64,000 nucleotides of DNA. It comes from CAKZLS01 sp963786305 (GTDB lineage: Bacteria > Pseudomonadota > Alphaproteobacteria > Rhodospirillales > Defluviicoccaceae). The notes under the pieces were generated by a model. It was not told the DNA's origin and searched no databases. It saw nothing but the letters and a program-made list of their open reading frames with translations. Position 1 is the first letter of the stretch. The number at the start of each line of letters is the position of its first letter. Position numbers and translations under genes: made by a program. This document shows positions 7,470 to 16,667 of the stretch, piece after piece. The stretch spans positions 58,500 to 122,499 of the forward strand of contig CAWAYL010000012.1 in NCBI GenBank assembly GCA_963786305.1, written 5' to 3'.

Positions 7470-9124
7470 TGTCCTGATCGTGACGGGTGACGGCATCACC
7501 GAGCCCCATGCCGGCGATGTCCTGATCGACGACGATCGGATCGTCCATCTCGGCGTGGTCCCGGACTTCGGACGTCCGCGGCGCCGATCGGGTCCTCGAG
7601 GGAAACGGACACGCCCTGGCACCTGGTTTCGTCGACACCCACAATCATGGCGCGCTCGGCGGCACCCGGATCGGCGAACGCGGCGTGCCGGTGTCCTGCG
7701 AGCTCGCTCTGCGGGGCGGCGTGACAAAACGGATCTGCGGCGTCGACGGACTTTCGCCGGCGCCGGTGACGCCCCAACAGCGTTCGGAATACGCCATCCA
7801 GTTGAAGCCGCTGGACGGAGACATCGAAAGCCCGTGGCCCTGGTCGTCGGTGGCCGAGTTCTACGACTGGCATCGCGGCCGGTCGATCACCGATCTCGGG
7901 ATGTATCTGGGGCACGGCGCCGTGCGCCGCGTCGTCATGGCCAATCTGGCGCGGGCGGCCACCGATGCCCAGATCGAAGAGATGTGCACGGTCGTCCGGC
8001 GCGAGGCGCCCTGGACCCTCGGACTATCCACCGGCCTCGTCTACAACCCCGCGGTCTATTCCGATCAGCGCGAAATAACGGCGCTGGTCCGCGGCTTCAA
8101 CGAGGTCAAGCCGGGCGCATTGTTTCCCCACCTGCGATCGGAAAGCGACCAGATCGTGAATTCGTTGAAGGAGGTGGTCGAAGCGTCGGTCGACGGCGGC
8201 GGCGCCTATTGCAATGAGCACAGCAAGATCGCCGGCAGCCGCAACTACGAAAAGATCGGCGCGGTGGAGGACATTCTGACCGACGCGGCGTCCAGCATCC
8301 CGATCATGGAGAACATGTACCCCTACACCGCCGGTAGCACCACCGGCGACGCCATTTTTCCCCCGGAGGTACGCGCCGGAGCGCGCGAGCAGTTCCTCGC
8401 CGCTCTCGGCGACCCGGCGACGCGAAGCGAGATCTACCAACGCATTCGGGGCGACACCTCCACCTGGGACAATTTCGTCGGTTTCTGCGGCGGTCTCGAC
8501 GGGGTGCAGATCGCCGGGGTGCGACAGGGCGTGGGTGACGCCTTTCTCGGCAAGCGTCTTGCCGACGTGGCGCGCGCCGCCGGTCAATCCGACCTGGACT
8601 CCTTCGCCGCCTTCGAGGCCGTGTTCGACTTCTACCGCGACAATGATGGGGAAGTCGGCATCATCACGCACTACGGCAACGAGGCGACGGTGGAACGCTT
8701 TTTCCGCCGGCCGACCATGGCGCTCTGTACCGACGGGCTGATGCCGGGGCCGGGCCAGAAGCCGCATCCGCGCGCCGTCGGCGCCTTTCCGAAGGCGCTC
8801 CGGATGGCGAGGGAGATGGGCATTCCATTGCAGCAGATCGTCTATCGCATGAGCACGCTGCCGTGCCGGTTTCTGCGGCTTCCAGACCCGGTCCTGGCGC
8901 CGGGGGCGGACGCGTCGATGGTCCTGTTCGATTGGGACACGGTCACCGAGCGCAACGACTATATCGATCCGTTGGTGGCTCCGCTCGGGATCGACGCGGT
9001 GTGGGTCCACGGACACCTGGTTCTCGAGCAAGGCGCATTCCATCCGCCGACGCGGTTGCCAGGGCAAATCCTCATGTCACCCCCAGGAGCACGGCTCAGA
9101 CCAGCACGTCGTCCCGCGCCGTGA
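7450..9124 (+). CDS. N-acyl-D-amino-acid deacylase family amidohydrolase, one frame break
   Basis: About 557 residues of the D-aminoacylase/dihydroorotase-like superfamily. The N-terminus (MRQLIRNVLIVTGDG) overlaps the previous gene by 20 bp. The metal motif GFVDTHNHG follows a frame break near 7570 (one extra base). Further landmarks are GLSTGLVYNP, the YPYTAGSTTG block, and CTDGLMPGPGQKPHPRAVGAFPKALR, typical of D-aminoacylases (histidine and aspartate ligands). The family deacylates N-acyl-D-amino acids to D-amino acid and carboxylate. It is the last gene of the RpiR-TRAP operon. Its 3' end overlaps the opposing RTX gene by 29 bp, so the exact C-terminus is uncertain. Confidence 0.85.
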
Positions 9125-10946
9125 TTTCGACGCTTATCACGGCGTCGTCGTAGTCGTTGTCGCCGTTGTCCGGCAGGTCTTCCCAACCGAGTTGGTAGTC
9201 GTCCACATCGCCTGTCTTCAGCGCATACCGGGTGGCTTCGGGATTGTCCGGTGTCGCCGGCGCATAGACCGGATTGACGGATCCCTCCAGCACCGTGTCC
9301 GTGGCTTGGTCGCGGGCGCGCAGGGCGCCGTCCTGTTCCTCGACGATCAGATCGATGGCATCCAGGTCCGAAAACAGGGCGGCGTTCTTGGCCGCGCCGT
9401 CGGCAATGAGGAAGAATTCCAGCTTCTCGTATTGTTCGGCGCTCACGTCGAAGCTTTCCATGGCGCCCGGAGCGAGCGTGGCGTCATCGAGATCGGCGAA
9501 GATGATTTCCGCCTCGCCGGTGCCGTCGATGAAGGTGCCGAACGTGTTGTGGAAGCCGGCGGACTCGCTTTCGAAGCTCACGGTAACCTCGGCGCCGGTC
9601 GCCGGCAGGCCGGTCTCGACCAGAAACCGGGCGTCGTCGAAATCCAGATCGCCGCCGCCGACGAAGTCCTCCACCGACACGGAATAGCTCGCCGGCGTGC
9701 CGTCCTCGACGAAGTGATCGAGGCCGCCGGGGTTCAGCGACGGATCGGAGAAGAAGGCCGGCGCGCCCGCGCCCGATAACGGCGTGCCATCGGCGCTCAC
9801 GGCGTACCCGTCGGCGGTATTCGCCACCATCAGGTTCTCGCCGACCAGGCTTGCCAGATCGGCGTTCTCGCCGCCGCCGTCGGGCACCAGGAAAAAGCCG
9901 AGATCGCCGATCTGCTGGCGGGTCAAGTCCGCCTCGTACAGCAGCGCGCCCTCGGCCGTCTCATTGAGATCGGCAACCAGCAACTCCGCCGCGAGGGTCG
10001 ATGTATCATAGATGCCGAACGCGTTGGCGAAGCCGGCCCCTTCGCTCTCGAAGCTGATCCGGACCGGGTAGAGATCGATTGGCGGCTCGTCGCCTTCCAG
10101 ACTTATCAATCTGTCGGTAAAGCGGGCTTTCTCGAGTTCGAAAAGGGTATCCGTGCCGTCGCGGTCAGCGATACCATCGGTGATCGTGGCGCTTCCGTCG
10201 AGCAGGAGGTCGACCGTGTATTCGCTGAAGGCGCCGCGATAGACGGAGGTATCGTCGCCGTCGCCGCCCTCGATCCGATCGTTTCCTCCGCCGCCCTCGA
10301 TGACATCGGCTCCCGCCGCCCCCGCGATACGATCGTCGGCGATACCCGTCCGGATGAAATCGTCGCCGTTTGTTCCGCCGTTGTCACCGGTGAGATCGAG
10401 CGGAATGGGCGCGTCGGATGAACCAATGGGGCCCGTTTTGGCTCCGAGCAGAACGTTGGTTTCGGCGCCGGGGAACTGCTTCACGTCCTCCGGTTCGACG
10501 GCTTCAATAAAGTCATCGAGGTCGATACCCACCGTATAGAGAGCGGAGCGGACGTACGAGTTGCTGTTCTGATCGATATCGTAATCGATATCCGCGCCGG
10601 ATGCCGCCATGGCCGCGTGCACGCCGCCAAGCACCTGCCAGACATTCGCGGCGTCTTGATATGGTTTCAAGGAGAGTTCGACCGAGCCATAGCGGTCCGC
10701 GTCTTCCACTACGTCCGCGTCCGAAATGTAGTCGGTCGGCGCGCCATGGGGTTTGCCGAACGGCTCATAGATCCAATCGCCCGCAACAAGCAGCGCCGGC
10801 GCGTTTACCTCGGCCTCGATCAGACGCGTCGTTGGATCGCCGTCGTCGAACACGATCTGGAGGTGTCCCGAATTGCGCAGGCCGGGCGGAAGAAAGATCG
10901 TGTCCGTCTCGGTAATATAATTCGCTGCCAGCTTGAGTGTCGCCAT
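9096..10946 (-). CDS. RTX / DUF4114-repeat protein, probably secreted
   Basis: A 616-residue acidic protein. The start at 10946 is picked for its GGAGGA ribosome site (MATLKLAANYI). Residues about 1-190 are a unique N-domain. About 195-235 are calcium-binding RTX nonapeptides (NGGTNGDDFIRTG, GAAGADVIEGGGGNDRIEGG). Two DUF4114-type modules follow, each with FESE-GF-N-FG, FFLxxDG and a glycine/aspartate-rich DxDFDDA or DNDYDDA ending. No Sec signal is present, so type I secretion through a C-terminal signal is plausible, although no exporter genes are nearby. The second module resembles the protein at 1-265. Function unknown; adhesin or surface-layer roles are possible. Confidence 0.8.
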   Translation of the reverse strand: MATLKLAANYITETDTIFLPPGLRNSGHLQIVFDDGDPTTRLIEAEVNAPALLVAGDWIYEPFGKPHGAPTDYISDADVVEDADRYGSVELSLKPYQDAANVWQVLGGVHAAMAASGADIDYDIDQNSNSYVRSALYTVGIDLDDFIEAVEPEDVKQFPGAETNVLLGAKTGPIGSSDAPIPLDLTGDNGGTNGDDFIRTGIADDRIAGAAGADVIEGGGGNDRIEGGDGDDTSVYRGAFSEYTVDLLLDGSATITDGIADRDGTDTLFELEKARFTDRLISLEGDEPPIDLYPVRISFESEGAGFANAFGIYDTSTLAAELLVADLNETAEGALLYEADLTRQQIGDLGFFLVPDGGGENADLASLVGENLMVANTADGYAVSADGTPLSGAGAPAFFSDPSLNPGGLDHFVEDGTPASYSVSVEDFVGGGDLDFDDARFLVETGLPATGAEVTVSFESESAGFHNTFGTFIDGTGEAEIIFADLDDATLAPGAMESFDVSAEQYEKLEFFLIADGAAKNAALFSDLDAIDLIVEEQDGALRARDQATDTVLEGSVNPVYAPATPDNPEATRYALKTGDVDDYQLGWEDLPDNGDNDYDDAVISVEITARDDVLV

Positions 10947-11108
10947 CGTCTGTTCCTCCAGTTCGCGTTCTTTCCGTTCGATATGAGTTGACACCGTTGC
11001 AATGGCAAACGGGCGGTACCGCTCAAGGCTGAAGACCGTCCTCATGCTCCATTGTCGCAATCGTTTTAGCGGTTCCGCATCTCGCCGTTCCCGCATACCT
11101 TCGCTTCA

Positions 11109-11669
11109 ATGCCCGAGCGGATATCTCTCGTGCTCACCTCATGGTTCCAAAAAGTGAACAAAAGGTCGAAATTCGACGTGGTCATCGTGCTCGGCGCCGC
11201 GGTCTGGGCCGGCGGTAAGCCAAGCCCGACGCTCGAGCGGCGCGCCCGGCACGGCGCGGACCGGGTACTGGCGGGCGCCGCGCCGGTGCTCATGGTCACC
11301 GGCGGCGTCGGAGTCCATCCGCCGGCCGAGGCCGCGGTCATGCGGGACATTGCCCTGGAGGCGGGGCTCTCGGCGGACGTCATCGTCGTCGAGGAAACGG
11401 CGTCCGATACGTTGGCAAGCGGGCGCGCCTGTGCCGCCATCATGCGGTCGCGGGGCTGGTCGCGGGCGCTGATCGTGAGCGACGATTTCCATTTACCGCG
11501 CGCGCTGAGGATCTTTCGTTGGTTTGGGATCGAGGTCGGAGGAAGCGCCGTCCCCGGAACCCGACGCGGTCTCGGGTGGCGGCTTTGGCTGTACTATTGG
11601 CTCCGTGACCTGGCGGCCTATCCGTGGACGGTCCTGCGTCTCATGGTCGGCGGAAAAGGGGAGCGATGA
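11109..11669 (+). CDS. YdcF/ElyC-like DUF218 protein
   Basis: A 186-residue single DUF218 domain. Family motifs are VVIVLGAAVWAGGKPSPTLERRARHG at residues 23-48, VTGGVG, the central ETASDT with its glutamate and serine, and LIVSDDFHLPRAL. Members such as SanA, ElyC and YdcF are envelope-linked and connected to cell-wall or polysaccharide metabolism; the reaction is not established. No signal peptide or clear membrane helix is visible. It is divergent from the RTX gene with a 162-bp spacer and lies upstream of the decarboxylase leader. Confidence 0.85.
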   Translation: MPERISLVLTSWFQKVNKRSKFDVVIVLGAAVWAGGKPSPTLERRARHGADRVLAGAAPVLMVTGGVGVHPPAEAAVMRDIALEAGLSADVIVVEETASDTLASGRACAAIMRSRGWSRALIVSDDFHLPRALRIFRWFGIEVGGSAVPGTRRGLGWRLWLYYWLRDLAAYPWTVLRLMVGGKGER

Positions 11670-12096
11670 CGCCGATGGCCTCATGGCAACTCTCGCTGAT
11701 AGGTCGCGGCCGGGGGTGAAACGCCACGGGCCGAAAAATTGTCCTTTAACACGGGTGCGGCTATCGCGTATAAACCTCGTCCCCGCGCGTGCCGTGCCGC
11801 TTGCGCAATGAGCGATACGCGGCTTGGGGCATTCTCTTGGAACCGGCCGACGGCTCGGTCATGCCGAGTGTCGACGGAAGGCCGGCGGTTTTGGGGGAGG
11901 AAGGATGATCGCGGTCACGGAAAATACCAGCGGTTTGCGCAGAACCTACATGAGCCTGCTCGGCAGGATCAATCCCCACTGCAGTCTGCTCGCGGCCTAA
12001 GCACGCGATGCCGCCGAAACACGACGCGACGCCCGGTACGCCGGCGCGCGGGCCTTCACCCTTTGCAAATCGTCAATCCCGAGAGCGGGAGATGGG
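11670..12096 (+). promoter_or_regulatory. long 5' leader of the ornithine decarboxylase gene
   Basis: A 427-bp spacer before the decarboxylase. It holds a plausible promoter (TTTAAC at 11745-11750, 18-bp gap, TATAAA at 11769-11774), which would give an mRNA leader of about 315 nt. Alphaproteobacterial ornithine decarboxylase genes are known to carry the speF RNA motif in long leaders, so this is a candidate homologue; the structure was not computed. A GC-rich potential stem (GCCCG with CGGGC, about 12030-12053) lies after the short ORF and before the ribosome site. Confidence 0.5.
11905..12000 (+). CDS. 31-residue leader peptide upstream of ornithine decarboxylase (candidate)
   Basis: An ATG preceded by GGGGGAGGAAGG opens a 31-codon frame starting MIAVTENTSGLRRTYMSLL and ending in SLLAA and stop. 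It lies in the leader 96 bp ahead of the decarboxylase ATG. Polyamine genes in other bacteria use such peptides (E. coli speFL) to sense ornithine by ribosome arrest. The sequence here is unrelated to SpeFL, so a regulatory role is inferred only from position, ribosome site and length. Conservation in relatives would decide. Confidence 0.45.
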   Translation: MIAVTENTSGLRRTYMSLLGRINPHCSLLAA

Positions 12097-13230
12097 ATGA
12101 CCCCAAAAATTCAGCAGTTCCTGACCGAGACGAGACCCGAGACGCCGTTTCTCGTCGTCGACCTCGATCGAGTGACCGCCAACTACCAGGCATTGCGAGC
12201 CGCCTTGCCGGTGGCCGACATCTACTATGCCGTGAAAGCCAATCCGGCGCCGCCGCTTCTGCGCACCTTGGTGGCGTTGGGTTCGAGCTTCGACGCGGCC
12301 AGTGTCCCGGAAGTGGACGACTGTCTCGCCGCCGGCGCCGAGCCCTCGAGCATCTCGTTCGGCAACACGGTGAAACGCCAACGCGATATCGGCCGCGCCC
12401 ACGATCTGGGTGTCCGCCTGTTCGCCTTCGACAGCATGGAGGAACTGCGCAAGCTGGCGGCGGAGGCACCGGGTGCGAGAGTGTACTGCCGGATCCTCGT
12501 CTCCAACGGCGGCGCGCAATGGCCGCTCTCGGGCAAATTTGGCTGCGAGCTGGACATGGCGCGCGATCTCATGCTGGCCGCCGCCGATCTCGGGCTTGAG
12601 CCGCATGGCCTGTCGTTTCACGTCGGTTCGCAGCAGATGGACCCGTCGCGCTGGGAGATGGCAATCGGCCGCACCGCCATGGTGTTTTCCGACCTGCGCG
12701 AAGCCGGCCTCGAGCTGAAGATGATCGATCTCGGCGGCGGGTTTCCGGCGCGCTACCGGGGCGACGACGCGCTGCCGGTGGATGATTTCGCCGGTGCCAT
12801 CATGCGTGCCATGACCCGGCACTTCGGCAACGACCTGCCGGATATGATCATCGAGCCGGGACGGTGCATAGCCGCCGACGCGGGCGTGATCCAGACCGAG
12901 GTGCTTTTGGTGTCGCGCAAGACCTACGACGATCCCACGCGCTGGGTCTATTTCGACGTCGGCAAGTTCGGCGGCCTGGCCGAGACCATGGACGAAGCCA
13001 TCCGCTATCCCATCGCCACCCCCCACGACGGAACCGCCGAGGGGCCGGTGATCATCGCCGGGCCCACCTGCGACGGCGCCGACGTGCTCTATGAGAAATA
13101 CCGCTATACCCTGCCGCTGACGCTCAGCAGCGGCGACCGGGTCAATCTGCTCAGTGCCGGGGCCTATACGTCGGTGTACGCGTCGCAGCGCTTCAACGGT
13201 TTCCAGCCCATGGCCGAGTACTACATCTGA
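12097..13230 (+). CDS. ornithine decarboxylase (alanine-racemase-fold type)
   Basis: A 377-residue fold-type III PLP decarboxylase that makes putrescine from ornithine (some relatives also take lysine). K47 in YYAVKANP binds PLP. Other landmarks are FDAASVPEVD, the SFHVGSQ histidine, the glycine loop DLGGGFPARY, IIEPGRCIAADAG, and the catalytic cysteine in GPTCDGADVLYEK near the C-terminus. Length fits the eukaryote-like ODC family (about 380). Its expression is probably set by the long leader. No other polyamine gene is adjacent. Confidence 0.92.
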   Translation: MTPKIQQFLTETRPETPFLVVDLDRVTANYQALRAALPVADIYYAVKANPAPPLLRTLVALGSSFDAASVPEVDDCLAAGAEPSSISFGNTVKRQRDIGRAHDLGVRLFAFDSMEELRKLAAEAPGARVYCRILVSNGGAQWPLSGKFGCELDMARDLMLAAADLGLEPHGLSFHVGSQQMDPSRWEMAIGRTAMVFSDLREAGLELKMIDLGGGFPARYRGDDALPVDDFAGAIMRAMTRHFGNDLPDMIIEPGRCIAADAGVIQTEVLLVSRKTYDDPTRWVYFDVGKFGGLAETMDEAIRYPIATPHDGTAEGPVIIAGPTCDGADVLYEKYRYTLPLTLSSGDRVNLLSAGAYTSVYASQRFNGFQPMAEYYI

Positions 13231-13286
13231 GCGGCCCGCCGCCGCATTTATGTCGCGAATGAGATCCGAAACAGGAGAACCGCAGA

Positions 13287-13778
13287 ATGAACAGAACGAT
13301 CCACACGGTGGCCGCCATCGCATTTGTGGCGGCGCTGTTACCGGTTTCCGGCGCGCTTGCCGGCGACATCGACATCCAGAACCCCTGGGCACGGGCGTCC
13401 GCCGGCCCGGCCAAGGCCGGTGCCGCTTTCATGGACATCAAGAGTGGCGGCGCCGCCGACCGCGTCGTCGGCGCCTCGGCCGACGTCGCCGAGGCCGTGG
13501 AACTGCACACCCACATCCGCGACGGCGACGTGATGAAGATGCGCCGCGTGGAGGCCATCGACGTTCCGGCGGGCGGCATGACGCGGCTCGAGCCGGGCGG
13601 CCTGCACGTGATGTTCATGGGCCTGACCGCGCCGCTGGAGGAAGGCCAGAGTTTTCCTCTGACGCTGAGCTTCGAAAACGCCGGCGACATCACCGTCGAC
13701 GTCGAGGTCAAGGCGGCGGGTGCCATGGGGGGCATGCACGGCGACGGCCAAGGCCAAGGCCGGATGAAGACACAATAA
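13287..13778 (+). CDS. periplasmic copper chaperone PCu(A)C
   Basis: A 163-residue exported protein. A signal peptide covers residues 1-25 (ending GALAG), after an AGGAG ribosome site. The PCuAC core has the Cu(I) ligands spread over AVELHTHIRDGDVMKM and GGLHVMFMGL, matching the H-M-H-M pattern of the family. The tail is methionine/histidine-rich (GGMHGDGQGQGRMKTQ), as in several proteobacterial versions. Its usual job is to deliver copper to the CuA/CuB centres of cytochrome oxidase. It lies 56 bp after the decarboxylase and may simply be a neighbour. Confidence 0.92.
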   Translation: MNRTIHTVAAIAFVAALLPVSGALAGDIDIQNPWARASAGPAKAGAAFMDIKSGGAADRVVGASADVAEAVELHTHIRDGDVMKMRRVEAIDVPAGGMTRLEPGGLHVMFMGLTAPLEEGQSFPLTLSFENAGDITVDVEVKAAGAMGGMHGDGQGQGRMKTQ

Positions 13779-14093
13779 CCGCACTCCCAAGGACATCGAG
13801 GACGCCGCGATGAGTGCGTCGGGCTCCGGCGGCTCGTCCGGGGCCCGGGCTCCGTGCAGCGCCATGACAAACCTGCAAAACCTGACGCACGTAACGTAGG
13901 CGCGGCGATGGCGGTGTCGCGGATTGGATAGCGGCGGGCAATTCAGGAACACTGGACTCCGCGCAAAATCAGGCACCCTGGGTTCTCCCTGCGCGCCGTC
14001 CTCGGTGTTTGCATTTGCACGCCGGAGCATCCCTAATGGAAGCGCAGGGAGTCAAGGGATCCCGGTCGTCGGCCCCGTTGCGGGAGAAGATCA
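13779..14093 (+). other. spacer upstream of the FAD/GcvT gene
   Basis: A 315-bp stretch with no recognisable gene. It must contain the promoter for the oxidoreductase starting at 14094. It was looked at for a glycine or SAM riboswitch because of the gene it precedes, but no conserved core was recognised. CAGGGAGTCAAGGGATCCCGG near 14043-14063 contains a small potential hairpin. Confidence 0.3.
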
Positions 14094-16657
14094 ATGGCAG
14101 AGTTTCCGGAAAGAGCGAACGTCGTCATCATTGGCCTGGGCGGTATCGTCGGAGCGTCCGTTGCCCACCACCTGATCGAGCGGGGCTGGGACGATATCGT
14201 CGGCATCGACAAATCGGCGATCCCGACCGACATCGGCTCGACCTCGCACGCCTCCGATTTCTGTTACGGGACCAGCCATGATTTCCTGTCGTGCTGGACG
14301 ACCCGCTACTCCATCGATTTCTTCGAAAGGATGGGGCACTACGTCAAGGTGGGCGGGCTCGAGGTCGCCCGGGTCGGCGATGATGCCCGGATGGACGAGA
14401 TCAAGCGCAAGGTCGCTTCCGGCAAGGCCTTCGGGACCGATGTGCGGCTGGTCACCCCGGCCGAGATCAAGGAAAAGTTTCCGCTGATCGAGGAGGACAG
14501 GGTGCGAGGCGGCCTGTGGGATCCCCATGCCGGGCTTGTCGTGCCGCGCTCCCAGACGGTCTCCGGCATTCTGGTCGAGAACGCGGAGAACAGCGGCAAG
14601 CTCAAGGCGTTCGCCAACACGCCCGCCACCGGCCTGATCATCGAGGATGGGCGGATCAAGGGCGTCGAAACGCCGCGCGGTGCAATTCGGGCCGAGCGCG
14701 TCATCGTCTGCGCCGGGCTGTGGGGCCGTCTCGTCGCCGCCATGGCCGGCGAGGACCTGCCCATCATGCCGGTCGACCATCCGCTTTTGTGGTTCGGCCC
14801 CTACGACGCATTCGCCGGTACCGGCAAGGAGATCGGCTGGCCGCTTCTCCGCGATCAGGGCAACTCCGCCTACATGCGCGACACCGGCGATCCCAAGACC
14901 ACCGAGGGCGGCATGATCGAATGGGGGTACTACGAGGAAAAGGAACCGCGCCTCTGCCACCCGCAAGATATTCTGGAGGCGGCCGACGCCCGCCTTTCTC
15001 CCTCGCAGCGCGACCTGGACATCGACCAGGTGATGGAACCGCTGGCGCGCGCAATGGAACTGACGCCGATCCTCGAGGAATTGGGCTACGACGAAAAACG
15101 ATCGTTCAACGGTCTGCTCCAGGTGACCACCGACGGCGGTTCTTCGATCGGCGAAAGCCAGAAGGTCCGCGGTCTCTGGTATGGCGTCGCGGTCTGGGTC
15201 AAGGACGGCCCCGGCATGGCCAAGCTGCTGGTCGACTGGATGACCGACGGACGCACCGAGATCGATCATCACGCGATCGACTATGCGCGCTTCTATCCCT
15301 TCCAGACCGACGCGGATTTCATCCATGCGCGGTGCAGCGAAACCGCGATGAAGATCTACAATCCGGCGGTCCATCCGCGCGAGCCCTTCGCCGGCGGCCG
15401 AGGCGTGCGCCGCAGTCCGTTCTACGAGCGCGAGACGGCGCTCGGCGGCTATTTCATGGAGCTCGGCGGGTGGGAGCGGGCCCACGGCTATGCCAGCAAC
15501 GAACACCTGCTGGAGAAGTACGCCAATCAGGTGCCGGTCCGCGAGAACGAATGGGACAACCGCCATTTCTGGCGCGTCTCGAACGCCGAGCACCTGGAAA
15601 TGAGCGCCGACGTCGGCATGGTCAATCTGTCGCACTTCGCCATGTACGAGGTGACCGGCCCGGACCACGTCGCGTTCATGGAATACCTCTGCGCCGCCAA
15701 GGTCGGCGGAGACAACCAGGTCGGCAAGGGCATCTACACCCACTTCCTCGACGAACAAAGGCATGGTCAAGGCCGATTTCACCGTCTTTCGCATGGAGGA
15801 CCGTTTCCGCCTGGTCGACGGCGCGGATGCCGGAAACCGCGACTTCGTCTACATGAAGCGCATGGCCGAGGATCTCGGCTACGACGTCGAGATCACCGAC
15901 GTCTCGACCGACTTCACCACCATCGGCCTCTGGGGGCCAAATGCCCGGGCCACGCTGCAGAAACTGGTCGACGACCCGGACGGCCTCGCCCACGAGAACT
16001 TCCCCTTCGCGTCGTTCAGGCGGATTGCCATCGCGGGCAAGGAGGTCACCGCCTTCCGCATTTCCTATGTCGGCGAGCAGGGCTGGGAGCTGCACATGCG
16101 CTACGAAGACGGCCTTGCCGTTTGGGATGCCATCCGCGCCGAGGGCGTCATGCCGTTCGGTGTGGAGACCTATGCCAACTCGCGCAGAATGGAAAAGAGC
16201 CTGCGCCTGCAGAACGCCGACCTCCTGACCGAGTACAATCTTCTCGAGGCCGACCTTGCGCGTCCCAAGGTCAAGGAAGCCGACTTCGTCGGCAAGGCCG
16301 CCACTCTCGCGCATCGCGCCCGCGACCACCAGCCGGCCATGCTGTGCACCCTGGTGATGACCGACAACAGGGATTCAACGGGCGTGGCCCGTTATCCCGT
16401 CGGGACGCTGCCGATCATGGATCCCGGACACAGGCGAGACCCTGGTCGATTCCGAGGGGCGCCGTTCCTTCACCACATCCATCGCCTACGGCCCGACCAT
16501 CGGCAGGAACATCGCGCTCGGCTATCTGCCGCACGAGCACGCCGTCAAGGGCAAGCGGTTTCAGGTGGAATACTTCGGCGAAACCTACCCGGTCGAGGTC
16601 GCCGGCGTCGGCTACGAGCCGCTCTACGATCCGGAAAACCTGAAACCGCGGACATAA
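14094..16657 (+). CDS. FAD-dependent oxidoreductase with GcvT domain (dimethylglycine dehydrogenase-like), two frame breaks
   Basis: About 853 residues when repaired. The N-half is a DAO-type FAD domain (VVIIGLGGIVGASVAHHLIERG, dinucleotide fold at residues 9-30; HASDFCYG). The C-half is an aminomethyltransferase/GcvT-like folate domain (SHFAMYEVTGPD; GYDVEITDVSTDFTTIGLWGPNA; YVGEQGWELHM) ending VAGVGYEPLYDPENLKPRT. Relatives demethylate dimethylglycine or sarcosine and pass the one-carbon unit to tetrahydrofolate. Frame breaks at about 15757 (AAA for AA) and 16424 (CCC for CC) are single extra homopolymer bases. The exact N-methylated substrate is unknown. Confidence 0.85.
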
Positions 16658-16667
16658 GCCGGCATTG

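Noticed and set aside
13779..14093. Glycine or SAM riboswitch upstream of the FAD/GcvT gene
   Set aside because: The genetic context is suggestive, but no conserved riboswitch core could be recognised by eye. A covariance-model search would be needed.
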